DNA of 64,000 nucleotides from Candidatus Latescibacterota bacterium (lineage in GTDB: Bacteria > Latescibacterota > UBA2968), in the NCBI GenBank assembly GCA_022824945.1, contig JAJDYX010000010.1, forward strand, positions 62,001 to 126,000. Reading direction: 5' to 3'. Position numbers and translations under genes: made by a program. Numbering within the stretch: position 1 is the first letter of the stretch; each line of letters opens with the position of its first letter. The notes beneath the pieces were generated by a model. It had not been told where the DNA came from, did not search any database, and saw nothing but the letters and a program-made list of their open reading frames with translations. Positions 33,939 to 42,490 of the stretch are shown here, piece after piece.

Positions 33939-34958
33939 ATGTACATTCAAGATCAGGTTCATTACGACAATTTAGACGATGATATTTTGAGTTTTTACAG
34001 GGCGATTAGCGTGGATTCGATTCATCTCGAGTTGCGGGGTGGACGACCGCCCGCAAAATCAGCGAGGCGCAGTGGCACGGGTGTGGCGAATACGACACTG
34101 GCGCAGCGGCTTCGCGCGGGGGAGGATTGTACGGAGGAATTTGAGAAGGCGCGGGAGTTGGTGGAATCCCATGGCATGAAGTTGAATAATATTTTTATGC
34201 CGTGTTGGGAGGAGATTGCGCTGGCTATGGAAGATCGAGATGAGAAGATCGGGATCTGGTGCCAGATGCTGGCGTCGCTGGGTAGGGCGGGGATTCCGTG
34301 TTTGGGCTGGAATTTCAAGCCGATGGGGAATTTTCGCACGCCTTCGGATACGGGTCGCGGTGGGGTGAGCTATAGTACGTTTGATTATGAATATTTTAGT
34401 GAGAACCGTCCAGAGCAACACGATCCGCCCGTTTCAGAAGAGACGATGTGGGCAAATATGGAGGTGTTTTTACAGGCGGTGATTCCCGTTGCGGAAAAGG
34501 CGGGGGTGCGTATGGCGCTGCATCCGGATGATCCGCCGGTTCCTGAGCCTCTGGGTGGTATTGCACAGATTTGTTCTTCGCTGGATCAGTTCAGGCGCAC
34601 GCTTTTTGAGATTGCGCCCGGCGAGCACAATGGCATGTTATTTTGCCAGGGGTGTATGACGGAGTTGCTGGGTGCGGGCGTTTATGATGCGATTGCCGAG
34701 ATGGCTTCGAATAATAAAATTGTGTGGGTGCATTTCCGCAATGTGAAGGGTCAGTTGCCGCGGTTTGCCGAGGTTTTTATGGATGAAGGCGATATCAATA
34801 TGAAGCGCGCGATGGCGGTTTATCGCGATAATGGGTTCAATGGTCCGTATATGATGGATCATACGCCGAGGTTTGCCTATTCCGCATATACGCAGTTGCA
34901 CGGCAAGGCGTATGCGATTGGGTATATCCGCGCGTTGATCGATGATGTTTATAGATGA
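33939..34958 (+). CDS. Mannonate dehydratase-like (UxuA family) enzyme
   Basis: 339 aa from ATG 33939, with GAAAGGTGG just before it; a GTG three codons upstream is the alternative. TIM-barrel with the UxuA hallmarks ALHPDDPPVPEPLGG, MLFCQGCMTELLG, VWVHFRNVKGQLPRFAEVFM and DEGDINMKRAMAVYRDNGF. UxuA dehydrates D-mannonate to 2-keto-3-deoxygluconate in hexuronate breakdown. Being 57 bases downstream of two sulfatases suggests degradation of a sulfated uronic-acid polymer. Substrate could differ in detail, since related enzymes act on other sugar acids. Confidence 0.82.
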   Translation: MYIQDQVHYDNLDDDILSFYRAISVDSIHLELRGGRPPAKSARRSGTGVANTTLAQRLRAGEDCTEEFEKARELVESHGMKLNNIFMPCWEEIALAMEDRDEKIGIWCQMLASLGRAGIPCLGWNFKPMGNFRTPSDTGRGGVSYSTFDYEYFSENRPEQHDPPVSEETMWANMEVFLQAVIPVAEKAGVRMALHPDDPPVPEPLGGIAQICSSLDQFRRTLFEIAPGEHNGMLFCQGCMTELLGAGVYDAIAEMASNNKIVWVHFRNVKGQLPRFAEVFMDEGDINMKRAMAVYRDNGFNGPYMMDHTPRFAYSAYTQLHGKAYAIGYIRALIDDVYR

Positions 34959-35072
34959 CGCAAATTTTGGAATTGACGATGTGAGATGGCGTGACTATCC
35001 TATGCGGGCGAATTAATGAGGTAAAGTAATCCCATTCTGGACGCCTGCTTAAGGCATGCAGGCGTGACGGTC

Positions 35073-35140
35073 GTCATTGCGGCATGTTTCCCTGCTCAAC
35101 ACCATACAGGGACATGCTTGAGCCGCAATCCAGTATGTTT
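35073..35140. repeat. Palindromic intergenic repeat, copy A
   Basis: Begins GTCATTGCGGCATG and ends GAGCCGCAATCCAG, with an internal CCCTG...CAGGG stem. It is one of four copies of a dispersed imperfect palindrome ending GCCGCGATCCAGAA (others: 37489-37586, 43197-43237, 63010-63050). Immediately before it, 35042-35067 has its own inverted repeat around GGCATGCA. Confidence 0.8.
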
Positions 35141-35169
35141 TTAACGATCCGAGTAGCAGAAGGGAAACT

Positions 35170-37452
35170 ATGTTTGGATTTTTGAAGCGGTATATGCACT
35201 GGTTGCACACGCGGTGGCCTTCAGGCACGGTGGAGAAGTTGCCCGAGATGAATGAGGATGGGTCAACGGCGGTGCCGGGGTTGTACATTGTGGGGGATTT
35301 GACGGGGATTCCGCTGTTGAAGTTTTCGTCGGATACGGGGGCGCGGGCAGTGCAGACGATTGCGGATGATGCGGGGTTTGAGAGGCGGACGCAGAGGGAT
35401 GGGGTGCGCGATCTGGTGATTATTGGTGGGGGTGTGTCGGGTATGGCAGCGGGTATTGAGGCGAGAAATCTGGGATTGGATTTTGTGCTGTTAGAGGCGT
35501 CAGAGCGGTTTTCTACGGTGGTGAATTTTCCAAAGGCGAAGCCGATTTATACGTATCCGACGGAGATGGTTCCCGCAGGTGATTTGCAGTTTTCGGATCG
35601 GGCAGATGTGAAGGAGCGGTTGTTGGAGGAATTGGAGGAGCGGACCGCGGATATCGAGCCGGTGTTTGCGCGGGCAGAGTGCGTGCAGCGGGAGGGGGAT
35701 GTGTTGCGGGTGGTGATTCCCGAGGGTGAGGATTTGCTGGCGCACCGGGTGATTGTGGCGATTGGTCGGTCGGGCAATTTTAGAAAGTTAAATGTGCCGG
35801 GTGAGGATCTGGATAAGGTGATGAATCGGTTGCACGATCCAAAGGATTATGCGGACCAGGATGTGCTGGTGGTCGGTGGCGGTGATAGTGCGCTGGAGAC
35901 GGCGATTGCTATTGCCGAGTCCGGCGGGCGGGTGACGCTGTCGTATCGACGTGCGGAATTGAGCCGCCCCAAGCCCGAGAATGTGGAGAAGATTGACGTG
36001 CTTTCGGGTGGGGAACATTTGCGGATGGCGCTGGCGAGTGAGGTGAAGGCGATTGGTGAGGATGAGGTGGTGCTTTCGACGGGTGAAGGTGATGAGGCGA
36101 TGCCCAATGATGCGGTGTTTTCCATGATTGGGCGCGAGGCGCCGCTGGATTTTTTCAGGCGGTCAGGTGTGCCGATTAGAGGGGAATGGCGCGTGGGTAC
36201 GTGGGTGTCTTTTGGGTTGATTATGCTGGCGTGTGTGTTTGTGTATCACTGGAAGACGGGTGCGGGGATTCCGATTTACGAGTGGTTTAAGGGGGCAGAG
36301 CTGTTTCCGTTTAATTTGACGCCTGCAGAGGATAAGTCGGGTCTTTTTGGGACGGTGTGGACGTCGATGATGCAGCCGGGTTTTTATTATTCGCTGGCTT
36401 ATTGTGCGTGTGTGGTGGGGTTTGGGATTCGCAGGATTAATCGACGGCAGACGCCTTATGTGACGGTGCAGACGGTGACGCTGATGGTTATTCAGTGTGT
36501 GCCCCTGTTTTTGTTGCCGTACATTTTCTTGCCGTGGCTGGGGCACAATGGTTGGTTTTCCGATGGTGCTTTTCTGAAGCCTGTGGCCGATGCGTTGTTC
36601 CCGGCGACGGAGTGGGATGCACACGGGCGGGAGTACTGGCGGAGTTTGGGTTTTATTCTGGCGTGGCCACTGTTTTTCTGGAATGTGTTTACGAGTCAGC
36701 CGCTGGGGTGGTGGTTGGGCATTAGTCTGGTGCAGACTTTTGTGGTGATTCCGTTGATTATCTGGCGCTGGGGCAAGGGGGCTTATTGCGGGTGGATTTG
36801 TTCGTGCGGGGCACTGGCAGAGACGATGGGAGATATGCACCGGCAGAAGATGCCGCACGGTCCTGTTTGGAATCGGATGAATATGGTGGGGCAGGTGATT
36901 CTGGTTCTGGCTTTTGTGCTTCTGGCATTGCGGATTGCGGGCTGGTTGTTGCCTTATGATCACTGGGTGAATGCGGGGTATATGGGGCTGTTTATGGGGA
37001 AGGATGTGAATTGGGGCGGTCTGGTGTTTCCGCTGACGTTTTTGAATTATCAGTGGTTTGTGGATTTGTTTTTGGCGGGTATTATTGGGGTGGGTTTTTA
37101 CTGGCATTTTAGCGGGCGAATGTGGTGCCGGTTTGCGTGTCCCTTAGCTGCGTTGATGCATGTTTATGCGCGGTTTTCGCGGTTTCGGATTTTTGCGGAT
37201 AAGAAGAAGTGTATTTCGTGTAGTGTGTGTACGTCGGTGTGCCATCAGGGTATTGATGTGATGAATTTTGCGAATAAGGGTTTGCCTATGGAGGATCCGG
37301 AATGCGTGCGGTGTTCGGCCTGTGTGCAGAGTTGCCCGACGGGTGTGTTGTCGTTTGGGCAGATCGATCCTGTGACGGGTGGAGTCGCCAGGGTAGATGG
37401 GTTGGCGGCGTCGCGCGTGGTGATGGCGGAGGAGGCGGGGCACGGGAAATAA
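35170..37452 (+). CDS. FAD/NAD(P) oxidoreductase fused to membrane polyferredoxin
   Basis: 760 aa, start supported by AGAAGGGAAACT. Residues 1-75 resemble the end of a thioredoxin reductase-like domain (GLYIVGDLTGIPLLKF). Residues 80-345 are a Rossmann flavoprotein (IIGGGVSGMAAG at ~85; second dinucleotide site VVGGGDSALETA). Then follow five to seven membrane helices with NapH/NosR-type motifs YCGWICSCGALAE and CRFACPLAALMHV, and two 4Fe-4S clusters (CISCSVCTSVC; CVRCSACVQSCP). It probably passes electrons from NAD(P)H or a thiol pool across the membrane. The physiological acceptor is unknown. A single gene with its own repeats on both sides. Confidence 0.88.
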   Translation: MFGFLKRYMHWLHTRWPSGTVEKLPEMNEDGSTAVPGLYIVGDLTGIPLLKFSSDTGARAVQTIADDAGFERRTQRDGVRDLVIIGGGVSGMAAGIEARNLGLDFVLLEASERFSTVVNFPKAKPIYTYPTEMVPAGDLQFSDRADVKERLLEELEERTADIEPVFARAECVQREGDVLRVVIPEGEDLLAHRVIVAIGRSGNFRKLNVPGEDLDKVMNRLHDPKDYADQDVLVVGGGDSALETAIAIAESGGRVTLSYRRAELSRPKPENVEKIDVLSGGEHLRMALASEVKAIGEDEVVLSTGEGDEAMPNDAVFSMIGREAPLDFFRRSGVPIRGEWRVGTWVSFGLIMLACVFVYHWKTGAGIPIYEWFKGAELFPFNLTPAEDKSGLFGTVWTSMMQPGFYYSLAYCACVVGFGIRRINRRQTPYVTVQTVTLMVIQCVPLFLLPYIFLPWLGHNGWFSDGAFLKPVADALFPATEWDAHGREYWRSLGFILAWPLFFWNVFTSQPLGWWLGISLVQTFVVIPLIIWRWGKGAYCGWICSCGALAETMGDMHRQKMPHGPVWNRMNMVGQVILVLAFVLLALRIAGWLLPYDHWVNAGYMGLFMGKDVNWGGLVFPLTFLNYQWFVDLFLAGIIGVGFYWHFSGRMWCRFACPLAALMHVYARFSRFRIFADKKKCISCSVCTSVCHQGIDVMNFANKGLPMEDPECVRCSACVQSCPTGVLSFGQIDPVTGGVARVDGLAASRVVMAEEAGHGK

Positions 37453-37488
37453 TGTTGATCTACCGTAGGGGCGAGGCATGCCTCGCCC

Positions 37489-37586
37489 GTCATCGCGGTA
37501 TGATCCCCTGCTTAAAGCATGCAGAGCCTGCCCCGTAGTGCCTTTATACGGGGGGCATGGTTGAGCCGCGATCCAGAATGTTTTGC
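37489..37586. repeat. Palindromic intergenic repeat, copy B
   Basis: Longest copy: GTCATCGCGG at the left and GAGCCGCGATCCAGAA at the right, with a nested CTGCCCCGTA...TACGGGGGGCA stem. It directly follows a small GGGGCGAGGCATGCCTCGCCC palindrome. The 185-base gap after the polyferredoxin gene consists mostly of these repeats. Confidence 0.8.
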
Positions 37587-37637
37587 TTTTAATTAGTTTA
37601 ATATAGAGCCGGGGTTAATTTTTTACAGGAGGGTGTA

Positions 37638-38306
37638 ATGTTGAGCGTCATACGTTTGTTGTGTTTGGGATTGGTGTCATCGCTTGTGATGGCGGATACG
37701 GGTTTTGCCGAGAAGTACCAGATTGACCGGGCGCATTCGTCAGTCGGGTTTTCGATTCGGCACTTTGTGAGCCGCACGGCGGGCAGGTTTAATCAGTTTG
37801 GTGGTACGATTGATTACGATCCGGCCGCGCCCGAGAAGATGATGATTGAGACGACGATTCAGACGCGGAGTATCGATACGGGGAATCAGCGTCGCGACGA
37901 TCATTTGCGCGGTGCGGATTTCTTTGAGGTGGAGACTTATCCGACGATCGCATTTAAGAGTACGTCGGCTGTGAAGGAAGGGGAAAAGATTCTGGTGACG
38001 GGTGATTTGACGATGCACGGCGTGACGAAGAGTGTTACGTTGCCGGTGACGGTGCTCGGTGTTGGCACGCATCCGCAGCGCAATACGCCTCTGGCTGGTT
38101 TTGAGACTGAGTTGACGCTGTTGTGTTCGGATTTTGGCGTGAATAGCTGGGCGAATTTTGCCAATGTGCTGGGGGATGAGGTGCGCGTGAATATCACGAT
38201 TGAAGCGGGTCCGCCGAGACAGGCTCGGGGCCAGCAGGGTCGGCGCGGTGGTGGCGGGCGCGGTGGTGAAGGTGGCCGTGGTGGTCGCGGCGGTGGCGGG
38301 AATTGA
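37638..38306 (+). CDS. YceI-family lipocalin-like protein with Gly/Arg-rich tail
   Basis: 222 aa, ribosome site AGGAGGGTG. Signal peptide (LLCLGLVSSLVMADTGFA). YceI domain at residues ~25-195: YQIDRAHSSVGFSIRHFVSR, DHLRGADFFEVETYPTIAFK, LTMHGVTKSVTLPVTVLG. YceI proteins bind isoprenoid quinones or lipids in the periplasm. The last ~27 residues are an unusual RGG-type tail made of Gly, Arg and a few Glu/Gln. It may bind nucleic acid, polyanions or LPS; that is a guess. A strong terminator follows 18 bases after the stop. Confidence 0.92.
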   Translation: MLSVIRLLCLGLVSSLVMADTGFAEKYQIDRAHSSVGFSIRHFVSRTAGRFNQFGGTIDYDPAAPEKMMIETTIQTRSIDTGNQRRDDHLRGADFFEVETYPTIAFKSTSAVKEGEKILVTGDLTMHGVTKSVTLPVTVLGVGTHPQRNTPLAGFETELTLLCSDFGVNSWANFANVLGDEVRVNITIEAGPPRQARGQQGRRGGGGRGGEGGRGGRGGGGN

Positions 38307-38323
38307 GTTGCGTAGATCACAAG

Positions 38324-38361
38324 AAAAAATCCCATCCTGAATTCAGGGTGGGATTTTTTTT
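38324..38361. terminator. Bidirectional terminator between yceI and hydrolase genes
   Basis: AAAAAATCCCATCCTGA pairs with TCAGGGTGGGATTTTTTT, giving A- and T-runs on both sides so it can end transcription from both convergent genes. Its twin is at 39927-39961. Confidence 0.9.
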
Positions 38362-38371
38362 GATTTCTCCT

Positions 38372-39787
38372 TCATCGGGTGATGGTCAGGATCCAGTCGC
38401 GGATCAGGTCCAGGACTTCCGGCGAGATGGTTTCTTCGATTACACCGTACTCGCCAATTAGTCCTGTTTTTGCATGTTGAAATAAGTGGTTGAGGCCCGG
38501 TAGGCGGTGAATTGTGACGTTGCTGTTGTTCTCCAGCGCTGCGGCAATGGCGACGAGGTTTTGCCCAGCATCGACCTGAGTGTCCAACTCGCCGTTCAAT
38601 GCGAGTACGGGAACGGAAATTTTTTTGAGTGCAGGGCGAGGGTCGTAAGCGAGCAAGTAACGCATTCCGGGACTGATCGCTTGTTCAACGGCCATTCTGA
38701 CCTGGGTTTCGTCCTGTTGTGTGCGAGGAATACCGTTGGTCTCGAACTGTTGCCGTACGACTTCCTCAACTTTCTGACGCACCTCGGCTTCGGGCAAATC
38801 CGAGGTTAAAGCTGTGGATAGCTGATCGAAAAGCGCAAGGCGTATCTCTTTTTGCTCGCCTACGATGCCAGCGGCATCCAGAATGCGCTCGTTTTGCTTT
38901 CTCATCATTTCGTTTCCGGGAACACCTGGTGCGGCCAGCAATACGACAAAGGCGATGCCTTCTCCGCGAGTGGCGGATAGGGGTGCGACAATACCGCCTT
39001 CGCTGTGTCCGATGAGACCGATTTGATCGGGGTTGATGCGGCTGTCGCGCTTTAGAAAGTCAACGGCAGCGATGGCGTTGTCGGCAAAATCTGAGGCTGT
39101 GGGGGGGTGCGGATGTGCCGTGGATCCGCCTACGCCGGGGTCGTCAACCCGGAGTACGGCGATGCCGGCTCGTGTCAGATAGTCGGCGATTACGAGGAAG
39201 GGCTTGTGACCGAATATTTCGCTGTCGCGATTCTGCGGTCCGCTGCCGGAGAGGAGTAATACCGCTGGAAAGGGGCCTGTGCCCGAGGGGATAGTCAATG
39301 TGCCGGCGAAGTTTATTGAATCGCGTTCGAATTTCGCTTCTTCAATCTGGTAGGGGAACGGTGCTTTGGGTTCCTGAGGTCTCGCTGGTCCGACACTATC
39401 GCGTGAGAGTTGAAATTTCAGGCGTGCGCCACCCTGGGAGAATGTGCCGAGAATGACACCATCGCTCTGCAAGCGGCCCTCGAAGGTGGGGTTGCCCGGT
39501 ACGCCGCTTATCGCAAATGTGACCCGTGTGTCTGCTTCGTCGGGTTCGACGTTGATATTGATGAGTGGGAGGCCTTTCGCGCCCTGAGCCGGGATGTCGA
39601 TGGTGCCAGTCCAGTCCGCGTCGGTGTGATTGAGAACAATTTTGATAGCAAGAGGTTGTCCGGGGATTTTGATTTCTCCATGCCAGATGCCCGCGATCTC
39701 GTCTTGCGCTTGAGCCGAGACGCCTGCGTGTACCAGGACAGCGATTGTCAATACTTTGCGAAACATACCAAATGAGTCTATAGACAT
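38372..39787 (-). CDS. Secreted alpha/beta hydrolase (serine esterase/peptidase type)
   Basis: 471 aa, start ATG 39787 with AAGGAAAT upstream; an ATG seven codons later would also leave a signal peptide (VLTIAVLVHAGVSAQA). Residues ~30-150 form a DUF3887-like or beta-barrel domain. The hydrolase follows with oxyanion segment LLLSGSGPQNRDSE, nucleophile elbow GLIGHSEGGI, the acid site near PVLALNGELDTQVD, and catalytic His in LPGLNHLFQ. It likely cleaves esters or peptides outside the cytoplasm. A ~39-bp motif just upstream is shared with the ECF sigma gene. Confidence 0.9.
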   Translation of the reverse strand: MSIDSFGMFRKVLTIAVLVHAGVSAQAQDEIAGIWHGEIKIPGQPLAIKIVLNHTDADWTGTIDIPAQGAKGLPLININVEPDEADTRVTFAISGVPGNPTFEGRLQSDGVILGTFSQGGARLKFQLSRDSVGPARPQEPKAPFPYQIEEAKFERDSINFAGTLTIPSGTGPFPAVLLLSGSGPQNRDSEIFGHKPFLVIADYLTRAGIAVLRVDDPGVGGSTAHPHPPTASDFADNAIAAVDFLKRDSRINPDQIGLIGHSEGGIVAPLSATRGEGIAFVVLLAAPGVPGNEMMRKQNERILDAAGIVGEQKEIRLALFDQLSTALTSDLPEAEVRQKVEEVVRQQFETNGIPRTQQDETQVRMAVEQAISPGMRYLLAYDPRPALKKISVPVLALNGELDTQVDAGQNLVAIAAALENNSNVTIHRLPGLNHLFQHAKTGLIGEYGVIEETISPEVLDLIRDWILTITR

Positions 39788-39818
39788 GGGCGATTTCCTT
39801 TTTTAAACTTCGTATGTG

Positions 39819-39857
39819 GAGGCGAAGGTTTTAATGGTCGTTGAATTTTTTCATATT
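39819..39857 (-). promoter_or_regulatory. Shared upstream motif, hydrolase copy
   Basis: Read on the minus strand, the block contains ATGAAAAAATTCAAC, then CATTAAAAC and GCCTC, and lies about 32 bases from the hydrolase start. It matches 43096-43135 before the ECF sigma gene almost base for base, which suggests a common regulator or promoter class. Confidence 0.6.
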
Positions 39858-39926
39858 TATTCTTGAAAAAAAAGAGAGAATCGAAGTACAAATCTTTTGG
39901 CTTGTTGTCAAGTATTTTGTGGAAAT

Positions 39927-39961
39927 AAAAAATCCCATCCTGAGTTCAGGGTGGGATTTTT
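39927..39961 (-). terminator. Terminator after the 465-aa gene
   Basis: AAAAAATCCCATCCTGA pairs with TCAGGGTGGGATTTTT. It is almost identical to 38324-38361. It ends transcription of the minus-strand gene that stops at 39985. Confidence 0.88.
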
Positions 39962-39984
39962 CCCTTTGTTTCACATCTCGTGTC

Positions 39985-41382
39985 TCACATCTCGGTGATT
40001 GCAACTCTTTTTTTAAATGTGTCGAGGTCGATTTTTTGGCTGGCGTAGGCGTCAATGTCGCGTTTGGCAACGCGGAAGAGGATGCGGTCGGGATGTTGGA
40101 TAATTTCGGATGTTTTGTCTTTTTTTATACGCACGATCCGCATGATTTTGTGGTCGCTGTCTTTGATGAGGTTGGCATGAACGATAATGGATTCCTCTGG
40201 CGATAAGCCGCGCAGGGTGGGACCGTAGTCTGCAAGGGTTTCTATGACCGCGGTTTTGAAGGTGACGAGTCCGTCAATTTTATTTTTTTTGTCGGATTCT
40301 CGTTTGTACCAAATCTCATCGTACCCAAATAGATTGCCCTTTTGAGAGACGAGAAAGAGTGCGCCTATGCCTTTTTGGTAGAAGCCCGTGCTTTTGGTGT
40401 TACTCAAAAATCGGAGATCTGTATCCTTTTTGAGAATATTGGTCAAAATGTCGGCCATGATGTCGATTCTATTATCGCGCGAGGGCTGTGGTTCGTGCTC
40501 TCGAAAGGTGATTCGATCATAGAAGGTTTGTTCGTCAATTTTCCCCCGGTTGTATGCTTCGATATCGCGTTTGGTGACTGTAGCTTCAAAGAAGCTGCCC
40601 TTGGGGTTGGCAATTTTGAACGCCATGTTTTTGGAAGTTTCATGTCTTTTTTTTACCTCCTCGATTTTTTTCTTCAAAGCCTCCATCTGTTTTTTATCAC
40701 CTTCGTCCGTTTTCCCCAAAGCCTCCATCTGTTTTTTGGAGGTTTCATAAGTTTTCTCCAAAGCCTCTATCTGTTTGTAGGGGTGTAAGGAACCAAAGCC
40801 GTAGCTGTGCTCCGACAAGTGCAAGAGAATGGTTACGTGATCGTCATCTTTGAGTTGTCCAATAGTATTTCCATAGATGCTTAAAAATTCAGTGAGTTGT
40901 TTTTTTATTTTTTCATTTTGACTTTGAGAGGTCTCTGGTTTTTTTTCGACCATAAAAAATTCAAAGATTTCTTCCTCTTCATTTTCACTGCTTTTATCGC
41001 CTCTATTCTTCTGTATATGAAGAACTTCAGACTCGTCTAAAAAGTCCCATTGACTCTTAGCATTGCTTCTACTCTTCTGTATTTGCCAAACATCCTTGTC
41101 GGATATAGCAATGTTAACACTTTTGTCATCAATCATAAGCACTCGAAACTCAGGTTTTATCCCGCCGCTGGCAATGAGTAAGACGCCGTGATTTTCGATG
41201 TAAAGACCGGTTGTGGAGACTTTTTTCTCGTCAAAAAATTGGTCGAGTATGCTCTCCTGAATGGCGAGGTCGCGTTTCATGCGTTTCCAGTCCATGTCGG
41301 CGAGGGCGGATGTGCAAAATGTAAAGAGAGCTATTCCCGCAAAGAGGACGGTTTGTACGATTTTTGTCACGAAATGTCTCAT
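39985..41382 (-). CDS. Secreted protein with duplicated domain, unknown function
   Basis: 465 aa, signal peptide (VQTVLFAGIALFTFCTSALA). Two homologous halves: each has a strand around GLYIENHGVLLIAS / GFYQKGIGALFLVS, a segment LSIYGNTIGQL / LADYGPTLRGL, and an end VTKRDIEAYNRGKIDEQTF / VAKRDIDAYASQKIDLDTF. Between the halves is a coiled-coil spacer with repeating KKQMEAL units. I do not recognise the family. It overlaps the next gene (41379-41738) by 4 bases and is part of the sigma/anti-sigma operon, so it may act in the envelope response controlled by that sigma factor. Confidence 0.8.
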   Translation of the reverse strand: MRHFVTKIVQTVLFAGIALFTFCTSALADMDWKRMKRDLAIQESILDQFFDEKKVSTTGLYIENHGVLLIASGGIKPEFRVLMIDDKSVNIAISDKDVWQIQKSRSNAKSQWDFLDESEVLHIQKNRGDKSSENEEEEIFEFFMVEKKPETSQSQNEKIKKQLTEFLSIYGNTIGQLKDDDHVTILLHLSEHSYGFGSLHPYKQIEALEKTYETSKKQMEALGKTDEGDKKQMEALKKKIEEVKKRHETSKNMAFKIANPKGSFFEATVTKRDIEAYNRGKIDEQTFYDRITFREHEPQPSRDNRIDIMADILTNILKKDTDLRFLSNTKSTGFYQKGIGALFLVSQKGNLFGYDEIWYKRESDKKNKIDGLVTFKTAVIETLADYGPTLRGLSPEESIIVHANLIKDSDHKIMRIVRIKKDKTSEIIQHPDRILFRVAKRDIDAYASQKIDLDTFKKRVAITEM

Positions 41383-41738
41383 TTTGATTTCTCCTTTTTT
41401 GCAGGACGATGTTTTGTCGTGCTGATTGGTATATATATTATTTTGTCATCGGGTCTTAAAAGCAGGTCGCTTGTGGTGTAGGTGGCTTTGTCAGCAGGGC
41501 GCAAGAGTAAGTCGCGGGCGTTGGGGTTAGAGCGTTCTGAGATAAAAATTTTAATTCTCCTGCCCAGAGAATCGGAGAGTGCCTTGCTCAAGGAATCGAG
41601 TTGTACGGTATGGGGCACCGATATTCTATCGGGTTGCGCGGTTTTTACCCGGGTGTCTGATGCGTGAATATTCCAGACGAGGGATAGCAAGATCGGCGCT
41701 GTTATCAGTACTGTGAGTTTTCCGATTTCGCGCTTCAT
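41379..41738 (-). CDS. Small secreted protein, 119 aa, sigma-operon linked
   Basis: Signal peptide or anchor (LTVLITAPILLSLVWNIHAS), then a polar region (LDSLSKALSDSLGRRIKIF) and a short internal duplication DLLLRPADKATY / DLLLRPDDKIIY. No known domain recognised. Starts and ends overlap the anti-sigma gene upstream and the 465-aa gene downstream by 4 bases each, so the four-gene set is surely one operon. Confidence 0.75.
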   Translation of the reverse strand: MKREIGKLTVLITAPILLSLVWNIHASDTRVKTAQPDRISVPHTVQLDSLSKALSDSLGRRIKIFISERSNPNARDLLLRPADKATYTTSDLLLRPDDKIIYIPISTTKHRPAKKEKSK

Positions 41739-42490
41739 GGGGTTTTTCTTCCTGTGGGTATCGTGCGGTATGGTCGGTTATCTTCAGGTACGATGAGAAC
41801 TTCAACTCCGCTATCATAGACGATGTTTTTAACAGAGTCCATCTGTGTCAGGATATGGTCATAGCGGGTTGCATGGGTGTTGTAGAGGGTCTGTAACCCG
41901 CGGTCTATGCGCAGGAGGTCCTGTTGGCGCTGGGTTTGGAGTTCGCCTACGAGGCGGATGAAGGTGTTGTTGATTTCATTGCGCTGTTGGTTTTGCGATT
42001 CCTGGACGAGGCGATTGGTGTAGTCGATCAGGTTTTGTTGGTGGATGATCAATTCGCCGAGGGTGATGGGGGTGTCTAATGAGGGGACTTCAGTGGTGTC
42101 GGCTATGGCGATTTGTTCAGGTGGATCACTGGACCGCAGGCCGATAGAGGTGTGGAATGCACCGTCTCGTATGGCAAATTCGATGTTGATAAAGGTGAAG
42201 ATTAGGATTGCGGCGATGGCTAAGCCCGCAGCTGTCCAGGTTTTGGGATATTGCGGGGGGAGCAGGTTTTGCCAGAGGGTTTGACGTTCCTGTACGAAGA
42301 CGAGATCCAGGTTGGGTTTTTCGTCGCCCCAAGCATTGAGGATGCGAGATGTGCTGCCCAGTTCTTCAAGGGTTTGGCTGCATGAAGGGCAGGTTTCGAT
42401 GTGGGCTTTGAGGCGTTCACGCTCGTTTGGACGGATGTCTTCGTCGTAGAGGTAGGCGATGAGTTGTTCGCGGGTGATGTCACAGTTCAT
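41735..42490 (-). CDS. Anti-sigma factor with zinc-finger domain
   Basis: 251 aa from ATG 42490, which overlaps the sigma gene end by 11 bases. Anti-sigma zinc finger at the N-terminus: LKAHIETCPSCSQTLEEL (HxxxCxxC). One membrane helix (TAAGLAIAAILIFTFINIEF, ~residues 88-106), then a periplasmic coiled-coil region rich in Gln/Asn (NRLVQESQNQQRNEINNTFI). It would hold the ECF sigma factor at the membrane until released by an envelope signal. Family call by motif and position. Confidence 0.88.
   Translation of the reverse strand: MNCDITREQLIAYLYDEDIRPNERERLKAHIETCPSCSQTLEELGSTSRILNAWGDEKPNLDLVFVQERQTLWQNLLPPQYPKTWTAAGLAIAAILIFTFINIEFAIRDGAFHTSIGLRSSDPPEQIAIADTTEVPSLDTPITLGELIIHQQNLIDYTNRLVQESQNQQRNEINNTFIRLVGELQTQRQQDLLRIDRGLQTLYNTHATRYDHILTQMDSVKNIVYDSGVEVLIVPEDNRPYRTIPTGRKTP

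Noticed and set aside
36163..37107. 314-aa open frame antisense to the polyferredoxin gene
   Set aside because: Pro/His/Gln-rich low-complexity product opposite well-conserved Cys motifs.
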